Assembly: GCA_016872875.1 (NCBI GenBank) | Contig: VGYW01000236.1 | Coordinates: forward strand, 1-13,024 | From: Planctomycetota bacterium | GTDB lineage: Bacteria; Planctomycetota; PUPC01; DSUN01 | Length of the DNA stretch: 13,024 nucleotides | Direction of reading: 5' to 3' | Shown here: in pieces, positions 1 through 7,551 of the stretch | How the letters are laid out: the number at the start of each line of letters is the position of its first letter | Numbering within the stretch: the stretch's first letter is position 1 | Notes under the pieces: generated by a model | What the model saw: only the letters and a program-made list of their open reading frames with translations | Told to the model about the DNA's origin: nothing | Databases searched by the model: none | Translations under genes and position numbers: made by a program

Positions 1-2
1 AA

Positions 3-206
3 GATGGCGCAGAGCCCGCCCGTGATAGGAAGCGGTCCGCCTTCCTCTCTCGCCGGCTTCGGTTGCTTCGTGCGCACCGCCTCATCAGGAAGGTCCCTGG
101 CCGCAGCCTCTACCGCCTCACACCTAAGGGCCACCGCGTCATGACCACGGCACTCCTCTTTCGTCGGAGCGACCTCCGTCTCCTCCTCTCGAAAAAGGCC
201 GCTTGA
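3..206 (+). CDS. C-terminal part of a winged-helix-like protein (5' end outside the window)
   Basis: The frame is open from the left edge to a TGA at 204-206 and gives 67 residues of a C-terminus. The stretch LLRAHRLIRKVPG, followed by YRLTPKGHRVMTTALL, has the shape of a recognition helix plus the beta-wing of a winged helix-turn-helix, with the usual Tyr-x-x-Thr-x-x-Gly turn. I recall C-termini of this style in conserved proteins of planctomycete accessory regions, but I cannot name the family or its function. The rest of the protein lies upstream. Its stop overlaps a possible TTG start of the next gene (203-205). The open frame and winged-helix signature are seen; DNA binding is inferred. 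Confidence 0.6.
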   Translation, partial: DGAEPARDRKRSAFLSRRLRLLRAHRLIRKVPGRSLYRLTPKGHRVMTTALLFRRSDLRLLLSKKAA

Positions 207-2137
207 AATCTCTCCGAAAAACACGATTCTGGATGTTTGTAGCACAGAGGATGGTCATCTCGCCGCGCCTGACATCGCCGCACTCGACCGACTTCAGCAG
301 CCTCGGGGCGCTCTTCGCAAGCCCACGCCTCGCGGGCAAGAAGGGCCAGGACCTCGCCATCGCCATCTGGGAACTGATCGTGGACAAGCAGGAGGGGCTC
401 TACCACACCTGCCCAGCCACCGAGCGGCTCACCGACCACTTCGTGTGGGACCCGCTGAAGATCTTCAACTGCTTCGGCTGGAGCATCTGCGGGGTGACGG
501 CGAACCTGATGGCCGTGCTCTACAAGGCCGCAGGCTTCGCCGACGCACGCATCGCCAACCTCAAGGAGCACGAGGCGGCGGAGGTCTTCTACGACGGCAG
601 TTGGCACCTCCTCGATGGCGACCTCCAGGCGTTCCACCGCCGCCACCCGCCCAACCAGGCCGTCATCGCCAGCCACGCCGAATGCCTCGCCGACCCCACG
701 CTCGTGAGCGAGCAGCAGAACCCCTCGACGCCCTACTATCTGCCCGACCGCCCGCCCGCGGCGATGGCCGAGCTATACAAGGTGACGCCCTCCTACGACC
801 GCGGCTACGCCGAGCACGCGCACACGATGGACTTCGTGCTGCGCCCCGGCGAGCGACTCGAACGCCACACTTTCCACGAGGGGAGATGGATCTGGTTCTC
901 AAACTACAACGAGTTCAAGCAGCGCTGGCCGAGCGAGTGGCGCGACGACGGCCCGTGGGAGCGCTTCCCGCCCCATCGCCGCTTCGGCAACGGCCGCTGG
1001 CTCTACGACCCGAACCTGACGAAGGGCTTCCGCGACTTCGACTTCGGCGTCCTCGAAGCCGACGGCATTGAGGCCGGCGAGCAGGGGGCGACCGTGACCC
1101 GCAGCGGCGCCGCCTCCTGCACCTTCGAGTTCAACTCCCCCTATCCCTTCGCCGGCATCCAGGCGCGCCACGGCTGCACCGTGGAGACGGGCATCTTCGT
1201 CGGCCAGCGCTCCACCGCGCGAATAGAGCTCGCCGTGGACCCCGACCTCCCCTGGCTCACCGTGTGGGAGAGCCCCGGAGCGGGGCTGCACAAGGTGCGC
1301 CTCGACCTCACGGAGCACGTGGCTAACGCCTATCGCTACCTGCTCAGGTTCGAGTTCGATGCCCAAACACCGCCTGAAGGCGGGACTACGAACAGCCGCA
1401 TCCAGATGCTACAGGTCGAATCCTGGTTCATGGTTGCCCCGGGGTCATTGGGGCGGCTGGTGGAGGGACCGAATGAGCTGACGGTCCGCTTCGGCGACGA
1501 GCAAGGCCTGCCCACCCGCCGGCTGCTTGTCGAGACCAACTTCCGCGATGAGGCCGACGTGCGCCGCAAGGCCCATCGCCTGCAAAACGTCCGCTTCGTC
1601 AAAGACCCCGCCGACCGCATCCTGCCCGCGAACCCCGCCCGGCCCTATGAGGTGGTCTTCAAGGTCGAGGCCCCGCCCCACGGAATGCTCCAGCGGGTCT
1701 ACGCATTCGGCGCCTTCCGCGGCAAGGCCCCCGACGACCCCACCGTTGACCGCGTGGCGGCCTATCTCGGCGAGACCGAGAGCGGCCCCTGGCGGCCCAT
1801 CTTCGACGACCCGCTAATCGTTGACCGCCACCGCTGGCACTTCGACGCCCAGGGCGAAGTCACCCTGCCCCACCCCGCGAAGGCCGACTTCGTCAAGTTC
1901 GCCGCAAAGGTCGGCATCATCAACGCCAAGGTCCGCGCCCACTACCTCGACGACCGCGTGGCCGCCATCAGGCCAACGCTCATGATCTCTCATGTTTGGG
2001 AGGAGGCAGGCCGTGAGCGAATGCTGCCAGCCGAGTTTCAGGGACCGTTCGACTCGCCGCAGTCGTATAACCTGGCGTGTGGGCCGCAGCCGAAGCTCCG
2101 CTCAGTGATCATGCAGGTTCCGCCGCTCGCGAAGTGA
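203..2137 (+). CDS. Transglutaminase-like domain protein, possibly 5'-truncated
   Basis: A 644-residue frame. The transglutaminase-like (papain-fold) core is near the N-terminus: Cys96 in SICGV, His123 in KEHEAAEV and Asp138 in WHLLDGD form the expected Cys-His-Asp triad, with an aromatic-rich lead-in (FNCFGW). The remaining 500 or so residues look beta-rich and may be carbohydrate-binding-like or Ig-like; I recognise no named domain there. Substrate unknown; bacterial relatives act as proteases or amidases as often as crosslinkers. The start is unsettled: TTG 203 (weak AAAAAGG upstream), ATG 233 and ATG 251 are all in frame, and none has a convincing ribosome binding site. The first 17 residues are Arg/Lys-rich and come from AT-richer DNA unlike the rest, and family-like sequence starts only at about residue 18. 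There is no signal peptide. I keep the longest frame but suspect the original N-terminus is lost. It converges on the toxin gene with 2 nt between stops. Confidence 0.8.
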   Translation: MKSLRKTRFWMFVAQRMVISPRLTSPHSTDFSSLGALFASPRLAGKKGQDLAIAIWELIVDKQEGLYHTCPATERLTDHFVWDPLKIFNCFGWSICGVTANLMAVLYKAAGFADARIANLKEHEAAEVFYDGSWHLLDGDLQAFHRRHPPNQAVIASHAECLADPTLVSEQQNPSTPYYLPDRPPAAMAELYKVTPSYDRGYAEHAHTMDFVLRPGERLERHTFHEGRWIWFSNYNEFKQRWPSEWRDDGPWERFPPHRRFGNGRWLYDPNLTKGFRDFDFGVLEADGIEAGEQGATVTRSGAASCTFEFNSPYPFAGIQARHGCTVETGIFVGQRSTARIELAVDPDLPWLTVWESPGAGLHKVRLDLTEHVANAYRYLLRFEFDAQTPPEGGTTNSRIQMLQVESWFMVAPGSLGRLVEGPNELTVRFGDEQGLPTRRLLVETNFRDEADVRRKAHRLQNVRFVKDPADRILPANPARPYEVVFKVEAPPHGMLQRVYAFGAFRGKAPDDPTVDRVAAYLGETESGPWRPIFDDPLIVDRHRWHFDAQGEVTLPHPAKADFVKFAAKVGIINAKVRAHYLDDRVAAIRPTLMISHVWEEAGRERMLPAEFQGPFDSPQSYNLACGPQPKLRSVIMQVPPLAK

Positions 2138-2139
2138 AC

Positions 2140-2397
2140 CTACGCTCTGAGGATAGCCTCGTACTCACGATGGGTGCCAATCCAGAACCAGACAAAGTCA
2201 TCGCCGGCAGGCACAGCCAGCACGCGGTGAGAGCGCCCAACCCGAGCGGCCCAGTATCTGCCTACCTTCTTCAGATGGAGGGACGGATGATGGGGGTCTG
2301 CTTTGAGAAGGTCGAAGCACTTATCGGCGAGGGATTGAGCCTCCACCGGGAGCTTGTGGTAGCACTTCCAGAAACGGGGGCTGGCGAAGTGCCTCAT
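2140..2397 (-). CDS. RelE/ParE-family toxin of a type II toxin-antitoxin pair
   Basis: 85 residues, the usual length for this superfamily. The ending FWIGTHREYEAIL, the middle HPSLHLKKVGRYWAARVG and the N-terminal FWKCYHKLP pattern are characteristic of the chromosomal RelE/ParE-like (plasmid-stabilisation type) toxins that pair with a short 'PPDELAELRAWFEEYEA'-type antitoxin. Family members block growth, mostly by ribosome-dependent mRNA cleavage or gyrase poisoning; which applies here cannot be told from sequence. The ATG overlaps the antitoxin stop in an ATGA arrangement, so translation is coupled. It is last in a four-cistron operon behind the nucleotidyltransferase and the HepT stump. 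The frame is intact, so it may be active. Confidence 0.85.
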   Translation of the reverse strand: MRHFASPRFWKCYHKLPVEAQSLADKCFDLLKADPHHPSLHLKKVGRYWAARVGRSHRVLAVPAGDDFVWFWIGTHREYEAILRA

Positions 2398-2594
2398 AGC
2401 TCCTTGCAGCGGCCCTTCCGGTAGTCCTCGAGGGCCTCCGCGGCGAGCGCGTCGAGCTTGCCGGAGCGCGCGTCTTCCTCAAGCTGCCTATCCCAGGCCG
2501 CTGCCTCGTACTCCTCAAACCAGGCGCGAAGCTCTGCTAGTTCGTCTGGGGGGAGGGCGGCAATCGCCCTTTCGATCTCTGCAACGGATGCCAT
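2394..2594 (-). CDS. Antitoxin partner of the RelE/ParE-type toxin
   Basis: 66 residues. VAEIERAIAALPPDELAELR followed by WFEEYEAAAWDRQLEEDARSGKLDALAAEALEDYRKG is the recognisable addiction-module antitoxin type that precedes this toxin family. It is highly acidic and helical, and the C-terminal part would wrap the toxin. The ATG at 2594 is supported by an AAGGA seven bases upstream, placed just before the stop of the HepT stump. Its stop overlaps the toxin start by 4 nt. No separate promoter is evident, so it probably depends on the promoter at 3001-3029. Possible autoregulation is a family trait and was not read from an operator here. Confidence 0.83.
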   Translation of the reverse strand: MASVAEIERAIAALPPDELAELRAWFEEYEAAAWDRQLEEDARSGKLDALAAEALEDYRKGRCKEL

Positions 2595-2597
2595 AGC

Positions 2598-2645
2598 TCA
2601 ATCCTTCCCGTGGATGTGGCGGAGGTAGAGGCGGTCGTCCTTCAC
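2598..2645 (-). pseudogene. 15-codon remnant of a HEPN-domain (HepT/DUF86) toxin gene
   Basis: A GTG start overlaps the stop of the nucleotidyltransferase gene (GTGA), the arrangement expected for an MNT-HepT pair. It reads M-K-D-D-R-L-Y-L-R-H-I and then H-G-K-D before a TGA. The first eleven residues match the typical N-terminus of DUF86/HEPN toxins (MxDDRLYLxHI); after that the roughly 100 remaining residues, including the RxxxxxH catalytic motif, are absent. The stump runs directly into the ribosome binding site of the downstream antitoxin. I read it as a HepT gene cut short when the RelE/ParE-type module was inserted or joined. It is too short for ordinary gene callers. The alternative is a chance 16-codon frame, but the overlap, position and sequence all fit HepT. 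Confidence 0.6.
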
Positions 2646-2932
2646 AGCGGCACGGCCTCCTCAAGGACGGTTGCCCGCAATTCTTCGCGGAGTGCGTCCG
2701 CCTCGACCACGTCCACGCGGCGGCCCAGGAGCGCCTCGAGGTCGGCAACCAGGCCACCGGGGAACCAGGGAGGGGTCGGGCCTTCGACCTCGATCAGCAG
2801 GTCAACGTCGCTCGCCTCGGTGGCGTCCCCTCGGGCGATGGAGCCGAAGACGCGAACGCGCCCCACCCCGTGCCTGCGCGCAATCCGCAGGATTTCCTGA
2901 CGCTTCGCGCTCAGTGTGCCACCGACCCTCAT
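2642..2932 (-). CDS. MNT-type minimal nucleotidyltransferase (MntA-like antitoxin)
   Basis: 96 residues from ATG 2932. The nucleotidyltransferase signature is complete: Gly30-Ser31 in FGSIARGD, Asp42-x-Asp44 in SDVDLLIEV, and a third carboxylate at Asp74 in RRVDVVEAD. Family members of this size neutralise the HEPN toxin HepT, in studied cases by adding AMP to a HepT tyrosine. The frame can be extended to an ATG at 2998, but that codon lies two bases below the TATAAT of a strong promoter, so transcripts would begin at or beyond it; ATG 2932 has a GGAG about nine bases upstream and is preferred. The partner HepT gene survives only as a stump, so this antitoxin appears orphaned. Confidence 0.85.
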   Translation of the reverse strand: MRVGGTLSAKRQEILRIARRHGVGRVRVFGSIARGDATEASDVDLLIEVEGPTPPWFPGGLVADLEALLGRRVDVVEADALREELRATVLEEAVPL

Positions 2933-3000
2933 GCCATCGCTCTCCGGAGGCTCTGCTAGCAGCCTGGCACGATTCCACGGCAGCTCGTGCCACCGCATGG

Positions 3001-3029
3001 ATTATAGGCGGCCCGGTTCGGTGAGTCAA
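3001..3029 (-). promoter_or_regulatory. Near-consensus sigma-70-type promoter for the toxin-antitoxin operon
   Basis: On the minus strand TTGACT (3029-3024), a 17-nt spacer and TATAAT (3006-3001) form an almost perfect housekeeping promoter. The transcript would begin near 2994, about 60 nt before the nucleotidyltransferase ATG at 2932. It appears to serve the whole MNT, HepT-stump, antitoxin and toxin unit. Confidence 0.75.
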
Positions 3030-3094
3030 CAGCAACGGCTACTTCGTTTCTGTTACGGAGAGCCCGCCCCCGTGCCGTTCGATGGCAGGCGTAG

Positions 3095-3143
3095 CGACAC
3101 GCGGCTCGCGTGTCGAGAATGGGACAGGCGAGCCGCCCGTCCC
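3095..3143. repeat. Two adjacent hairpins with a mutually exclusive third pairing
   Basis: Hairpin A is 3095-3103 with 3107-3115 (9 perfect base pairs, 3-nt loop). Hairpin B is 3121-3130 with 3134-3143 (9 of 10 pairs, 3-nt loop). A competing stem pairs 3101-3109 with 3128-3136 (9 perfect pairs, plus inner TGTC/GACA at 3111-3114 and 3123-3126). On the minus strand they lie 20-70 nt past the GH2 stop and may act as a transcript end, but no U-run follows. They resemble dispersed palindromic repeats. The rest of 3030-3164 shows no gene. Confidence 0.6.
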
Positions 3144-3164
3144 CACGCCTTTCCGCAGCAGAAA

Positions 3165-5438
3165 CTACTTCGCTTTGGGCACGAGGTCCACGAGCCCGAC
3201 GTCAATGTACTGGCCGCCCATGGTTTGCCTGACGTGGACGGCGAGGGTGTTCTTGCCGGGCTTGAGGGCGGCGGCGCCCTCGGGGGTCATTGCGAGCTCT
3301 TCGTACTGGGTGGTGAATCCGCCGGCCCTGCCGGCGAGGACGCCGTTGATGTAAATCTCGCAGTCCTCGTCGTGGTGGACCCAGAAGTGGGGGTTGGCGA
3401 GCTTGCCCTCTGGCAGCTCGATTGTGCGGCGGAGCCAGATGTCAGAGGTGCGCCACTCGGTGCGGACGATGGCGCCGGGGGTGGACTTGGTGCCGAAGCC
3501 GCCAGGGCCTTCCTTCCACGCCTTGTCGTCGAAGTCGGGCTTCGCCCAGTCGTCGGCCGGCTTCTCGGTCGTGTAGCGCCAGGCGAGGCCTTCCTTCTCC
3601 GAGGTCGGGACAATGACCTTGAGGTCGGGCGGGGGCGGGAACTCGCCGCGGTTGGCCTTCGCCGCCGCCTCGAGGTCGAGCTTCACCAGCTCGCGGTCGT
3701 AGGTCATCAGCCCGTTGCACTCGGTCTCCACGTCGGAGGTCTGGGTGTAGATGCCGGCGCAGAGGCCCTTGTCGCGGAGCTGATAGAGGCGCTGGAGGAG
3801 TTTCACGTATTGCTTCGTGAGGTCCTCGCGGCTGGAGGCGCCGCGGTAGCCCCAGTGCTTGGCCGTCCACGTGTGGCCGTCAATCCCCAGGCCGAGCCCG
3901 CCGAACTCGCCCAGCACCGCGGCGCGAGTCTCGGAGACGGGCGGCATGCCGGGGCCGGGGTAGGCGTGGATGTCGTGGACGTCCCCCACCTTCATATCGG
4001 TCCAGCCGCTGGCGTTATTGATGAGGCGGGTGGGGTCGAGCTTCTTGATGAGTTCGCAGTAGCGCTCGGTGTCGTGCTGGCCCCAGCCCTCGTTGAAGGG
4101 CACCCACATGACGATAGAGGGGTGGTTGCGGCGGCACTCGATCATGCGGACGAGCTCGACCTCGAAGTTCTTCTTCGCCAGCTCGAAGCGCTCGAAGGCG
4201 GCGGGGGTGGGCTTCGTGACCTTGCCCGCCTTGTCCTTGCGGTCCTGGGGCGGGGAGACGAACATGCTGGGCATGTCCTGCCAGACCAGGAGGCCCAGCT
4301 TGTCGCACCAGTAGTACCAGCGGTCGGGCTCGTACTTGGTGTGCTTGCGGGCGCAGTTCATCCCCAGCTTCTTCGTCATCTCGATGTCGTAGCGCATCGC
4401 CTCGTCGCAGGGCGCGGCGTGGAGGCCGTCGGGCCAGAAGCCCTGGTCGAGCGGGCCGATGTGGAAGACGGGCTTGCCGTTGAGCATCATCCGCGTGATC
4501 CCCGCCTCGTCCTTGCCCAGGGCGATCTTGCGCATCCCGAAGTAGCTCTCCACCGCGTCCTCGCCGAGCTTGATGGAGAGGTCATAGAGGAACGGCGTGT
4601 CGGGCGACCAGAGCTTGGCGTCGGGGATTTTCAATTCGGCTGTGCTGTCCACGACGGCTTTCCCTGTGGCGATCTCCTTGGCGCCGTCGCGCACGGTGAT
4701 CTCGGCGGTCGGTGGCTTGCGCCACTGGCCCGCGCCCTTCACCGTCACGCGCACCAGCCCGGCGTCAACGTCCGGGTCAATCCGCAGCGAATCCACCCAC
4801 GCGATGGGCACGGGCTCGAGCCAGACGGTCTGCCAGATGCCGGTGGTGGCGGTGTACATGATGCCGCCGGGGTTGCGCCGCTGCTTGCCGATGGGCTGGA
4901 AGCCGGCGTCGGTGGGGTCGAAGACGGCGAGGACGAGTTCCTGCGTGCCCTCGGCCTTCAGGCCATCGGTGATGTCGAAGCTGAACGGGTCGTAGCCGCC
5001 GCGATGGGTGCCAAGCTCCTTCCCGTTCAGCGTCACGGTCGTCTCCCAGTCCACCGCCTCGAAGTGGAGCAGGATGCGCTTGCCTTTCCAGGCCGCAGGC
5101 ACCTCGAACGAGCGGCGATACCAGAGGCGCTGCTTCTCGTCCACCTTCTTCATCACGCCCGAGAGGGCTGATTCGACGGGGAACGGCACGAGGATTTTCC
5201 CCTCCCAGTCTTTCGGCTGGGCGGCATCCTTCGCTACGATCGCATAGTCCCACAGGCCATTAAGGTTCAGCCACTCCTTGCGGACCATCTGCGGCCTGGG
5301 ATACTCCGGCCACGCCTTCTCCGGCGACACTTCCTTCGTCCATCGCGTAGCGAGCGGCCCCCTGGCCGGCTGCCATTCGGCGGCCGCGACGGGGAAGAGG
5401 CCGAGCGCCAGGAATGCCGCCACCGAGCTTGTCCTCAT
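3165..5438 (-). CDS. Secreted glycoside hydrolase family 2 enzyme (beta-galactosidase/beta-glucuronidase-like)
   Basis: 757 residues. ATG 5438 is chosen because AAGGAGG lies five bases upstream and a signal peptide begins there ([20 protein letters not shown], probable cleavage near residue 20). Order: a sugar-binding jelly-roll domain (about 50-210; [36 protein letters not shown]), an Ig-like domain (about 210-305), a TIM barrel (about 310-590), and an extra C-terminal galactose-binding-like domain (about 615-750; [16 protein letters not shown]). The predicted acid/base is Glu450 in PFNEGWGQ and the nucleophile is Glu511 in GEFGG, both in family position. It should cleave a beta-linked sugar outside the cytoplasm by a retaining mechanism; exact specificity cannot be read. 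It starts 11 nt after nrfA stops, so it is probably co-transcribed with nrfHA, an unusual partner. Confidence 0.92.
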   Translation of the reverse strand: MRTSSVAAFLALGLFPVAAAEWQPARGPLATRWTKEVSPEKAWPEYPRPQMVRKEWLNLNGLWDYAIVAKDAAQPKDWEGKILVPFPVESALSGVMKKVDEKQRLWYRRSFEVPAAWKGKRILLHFEAVDWETTVTLNGKELGTHRGGYDPFSFDITDGLKAEGTQELVLAVFDPTDAGFQPIGKQRRNPGGIMYTATTGIWQTVWLEPVPIAWVDSLRIDPDVDAGLVRVTVKGAGQWRKPPTAEITVRDGAKEIATGKAVVDSTAELKIPDAKLWSPDTPFLYDLSIKLGEDAVESYFGMRKIALGKDEAGITRMMLNGKPVFHIGPLDQGFWPDGLHAAPCDEAMRYDIEMTKKLGMNCARKHTKYEPDRWYYWCDKLGLLVWQDMPSMFVSPPQDRKDKAGKVTKPTPAAFERFELAKKNFEVELVRMIECRRNHPSIVMWVPFNEGWGQHDTERYCELIKKLDPTRLINNASGWTDMKVGDVHDIHAYPGPGMPPVSETRAAVLGEFGGLGLGIDGHTWTAKHWGYRGASSREDLTKQYVKLLQRLYQLRDKGLCAGIYTQTSDVETECNGLMTYDRELVKLDLEAAAKANRGEFPPPPDLKVIVPTSEKEGLAWRYTTEKPADDWAKPDFDDKAWKEGPGGFGTKSTPGAIVRTEWRTSDIWLRRTIELPEGKLANPHFWVHHDEDCEIYINGVLAGRAGGFTTQYEELAMTPEGAAALKPGKNTLAVHVRQTMGGQYIDVGLVDLVPKAK

Positions 5439-5449
5439 GCGAACCTCCT

Positions 5450-6841
5450 TCAGGGCTTGGGGAGAAAGGCCTCGACGAGTGCCTGGGCCTTCTCGCGGGT
5501 GGAGATGTCGGGATAGGTGGCCGGGAGCGCCTGCCCCTTTGCCGCCAGGAGGCGCGCGACGAGGAGGCGGACCTCCTGCGCCTGGTTCACCGCGTCGCCG
5601 AGCACGCGCATGCACTCCTGCGGGGAGTGGAAGCCGAGGCCGTTGTTGGCGGCAACGAAGTCCCATCGGAACTGTGCGTGGCGCAGGAGCTTTCGGGCGG
5701 GGGCGAGGTCGGGGTCGGCGATGCTGGCCCCTGCCGCGGCCGCGATGTCGAGATGGGCGCGCACGAGCGCCTGCTCGGCCGTCTGGCGCAGGGCGAGGAC
5801 CTTGCTCTGGATGGCCTCCACGCGGCTGCGCAGCTCCCCCTCGCCCCAGCGGTGGCACACCGCGCAACTGTTCGCAATGTTCAGCAGCGGGCTCTGGATG
5901 TGGTGGTCGGTGTACTTCATTCCCCCCTCGGTGCGGTAGGGCATGTGGCAGTCGGCGCACGAGACGTTGCGGTAGGCGTGGATGCCGGTGGTGTAGACCT
6001 CCCAGTCGGGGTGCTGCACCTTCAGCATGGGGGCCTTCGAGACGGGGTGAACCCAGTCCGTGAAGTCCATCGCGTCGTAGTAGTCCAGCATGGCCTCCAC
6101 GCCGGTGCCCTTGGCCCAGGGGAAGACGAGGTAGTTCTTGGGGTCTTTCTTGAAGTAGTATTCGACGTGGCACTGGGCGCAGACGAGGGAGCGCATCTCC
6201 TGGTGCGTCGCTTCGTCAATGTTGCGGCCCATGGCCTTGAATGCCTCGCGGAGCGCCGGGCGGGTGATGCGCAGCCGCATCGTCTTCGGGTCGTGGCAGT
6301 CCTGGCAGCCGATTGGGTGCTTGATCCCTGGCGCGAGGTCGTGGAAGTTGGCGGCGTAGAACTGCTCGACGCCCATCTCGGCCATCAGCTTGGGCGCGTG
6401 GGTGGTCTTGCAGGTCCAGCACGTGCCGGCCTGGAAGGGGGTGGCCAGGCGCTTCGTCCTGGTCACGTCGGTTACGGCGTGGTAGTGGCCGCGTGCCTGG
6501 CGGTATTCCTTCGCGAAGCCGTATCCAGCAAAAAGGATGACCAGTTGGGGCGACTCGGCGAGGTAGTCGCGCGGCTCGGCCCCGCCGTGGAGCGTGCGGG
6601 TCGTGTCGGTGGCCGTGCGGCGGTAGCTGTCGTATTCGCGGGGGTAGTTCTCGCCCCAGACCGCGTTGTCGGGCTCCCAGTCGGCGATGGGCTTGAGGGC
6701 GATTGCCGGGCGCATGGCCTCCCAGCGCCGCTCCATGATGGAGACGGCGAGAAGTGCAAGGAGAGCGACGACGAGCGCGGAGAGTGCGAAGAGGGCCGGG
6801 CCGACCCAGCGCCTGGCCCTGGGCGCGGGGGCAGTTGTCAC
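5450..6841 (-). CDS. nrfA: Cytochrome c nitrite reductase catalytic subunit (ammonia-forming, pentahaem)
   Basis: 463 residues, normal for NrfA. It reduces nitrite to ammonium with six electrons on the periplasmic side. An N-terminal membrane/signal segment (13-35) leads in. Five haem sites: CWTCK at 141-145 (the Lys-ligated catalytic haem that defines NrfA), then CQDCH 179-183, CAQCH 221-225, CADCH 295-299 and CAVCH 326-330. Candidate active-site residues are the Arg after haem 2 (RLRITR), a Tyr after haem 3 (HVEYYF) and the His in [10 protein letters not shown] before haem 4. The GTG start at 6841 has AAAGGAG seven bases upstream and overlaps the nrfH stop by 4 nt (GTGA). The N-terminal helix is uncleaved-looking, so NrfA may itself be membrane-tethered. 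Confidence 0.96.
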   Translation of the reverse strand: MTTAPAPRARRWVGPALFALSALVVALLALLAVSIMERRWEAMRPAIALKPIADWEPDNAVWGENYPREYDSYRRTATDTTRTLHGGAEPRDYLAESPQLVILFAGYGFAKEYRQARGHYHAVTDVTRTKRLATPFQAGTCWTCKTTHAPKLMAEMGVEQFYAANFHDLAPGIKHPIGCQDCHDPKTMRLRITRPALREAFKAMGRNIDEATHQEMRSLVCAQCHVEYYFKKDPKNYLVFPWAKGTGVEAMLDYYDAMDFTDWVHPVSKAPMLKVQHPDWEVYTTGIHAYRNVSCADCHMPYRTEGGMKYTDHHIQSPLLNIANSCAVCHRWGEGELRSRVEAIQSKVLALRQTAEQALVRAHLDIAAAAGASIADPDLAPARKLLRHAQFRWDFVAANNGLGFHSPQECMRVLGDAVNQAQEVRLLVARLLAAKGQALPATYPDISTREKAQALVEAFLPKP

Positions 6842-7422
6842 GGGTTCGCTCCTTTCTTCATCCAGGACAGACCGGCCGGCGGCAGTGCCGGCCGCAGCGG
6901 GTGCGGCGTGGCCGACAGGCTGCGGGCCTCGCCGTGGATGTTCGAGTGGCACTCCCAGCAGGGCCGCTCCGCCGACGCCGCGAGGCGCACCATCGCAAAC
7001 TGCCCGGCGTGGCAGCGCAGGCAGTTCGCCTGCACCACCGGCACGGCGCCGCGCGAGAGGCCCAGCACCTGCGGCTCGAGGCGCAGCGTGAAAATCGCCG
7101 AGTGGCGCAGCCCGTCCATCGCCTTGAACGCCTGCTTCGCCACCACGTTCGAGTGCGGCACGTGGCAGTCCGTGCACACGGCCACCTTGCCGTGGCTTCC
7201 GCGCTGCCAGGACGCGTAAGCGTCGGTCATCACGTGGCAGTTGATGCACGTCTCTGGCGAGTTGGTCAGGTATGAGGCGGCGTTCGATATGCGCGCCACG
7301 GCCAGTGCCAGCCCGGCTGCCGCCCCGAGGGCCACGAAGGCCGGCCAGCGCCAGCGCCGCGGCAGCGGCTCGAGGTTCAGCCACACGACGGCCCGCTCGA
7401 TCAGCCTCTTCACTCGCCGCAT
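6838..7422 (-). CDS. nrfH: Tetrahaem quinol dehydrogenase, membrane anchor of NrfA
   Basis: 194 residues of the NapC/NirT/NrfH family. One transmembrane helix (about 27-45) is followed by four haem-binding sites: CINCH 59-63, CTDCH 83-87, CLRCH 134-138 and CWECH 155-159. Met65, two residues after the first haem site (CINCHVM), fits the unusual Met ligand of NrfH haem 1. It takes electrons from the quinol pool and hands them to NrfA. The start at ATG 7422 has no ribosome binding site: the promoter at 7429-7458 places the transcript start at or next to this ATG, suggesting leaderless translation. The stop overlaps the nrfA GTG by 4 nt. The C-terminus past haem 4 is a Pro-rich tail of about 35 residues. 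Confidence 0.93.
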   Translation of the reverse strand: MRRVKRLIERAVVWLNLEPLPRRWRWPAFVALGAAAGLALAVARISNAASYLTNSPETCINCHVMTDAYASWQRGSHGKVAVCTDCHVPHSNVVAKQAFKAMDGLRHSAIFTLRLEPQVLGLSRGAVPVVQANCLRCHAGQFAMVRLAASAERPCWECHSNIHGEARSLSATPHPLRPALPPAGLSWMKKGANP

Positions 7423-7428
7423 GGCCGC

Positions 7429-7458
7429 ATTATACCAGGCACACGCCGAGAGCGTCAA
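7429..7458 (-). promoter_or_regulatory. Promoter of the nrfHA-GH2 operon, with extended -10
   Basis: On the minus strand TTGACG (7458-7453), an 18-nt spacer and TATAAT (7434-7429) preceded by TGG give an extended -10 promoter. The expected start site falls at about 7422, the first base of the nrfH ATG, leaving no room for a leader. I see no clear FNR/CRP or NarL box around it. Confidence 0.7.
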
Positions 7459-7463
7459 GCACC

Positions 7464-7525
7464 TGTGGGCGGGGCGTCTCCGCCCCGCGCAGGGGGCGGC
7501 GCGGGGCGCAGAGGCCCCGCCCACA
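7464..7525. repeat. 62-bp near-perfect palindrome between two operons
   Basis: The outer arms 7464-7475 and 7514-7525 pair over 12 bases, and the inner arms 7481-7490 and 7499-7508 pair over 10, with an 8-nt loop (7491-7498) and a partly paired internal bulge. On the minus strand it sits 26 nt past the lipoprotein stop and just above the nrfH promoter, so it could end the upstream transcript. It has no U-run and looks like a dispersed GC-rich intergenic repeat. Confidence 0.7.
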
Positions 7526-7551
7526 TTGATCCAGAACTCTACGCCGAGCGC

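Noticed and set aside
2933..2998. ATG 2998 as the start of the nucleotidyltransferase
   Set aside because: It lies two bases below the TATAAT of a near-consensus promoter and lacks a ribosome binding site, whereas ATG 2932 has GGAG at good spacing.
2916..5171. Long open frame of 751 codons on the plus strand, opposite the GH2 gene
   Set aside because: It is antisense to a well-recognised enzyme, its translation is low-complexity Val/Gly/Ala/Leu, and such mirror frames are usual in GC-rich DNA.
5439..6173. N-terminal extension of the GH2 frame up to 6173
   Set aside because: It overlaps nrfA in another frame, is Arg/Pro-rich low complexity, and the signal peptide plus AAGGAGG clearly mark ATG 5438.
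5414..7219. Open frame of 601 codons on the plus strand, opposite nrfA and nrfH
   Set aside because: The haem motifs and ribosome binding sites on the minus strand establish the real genes; this is a mirror frame without domains.
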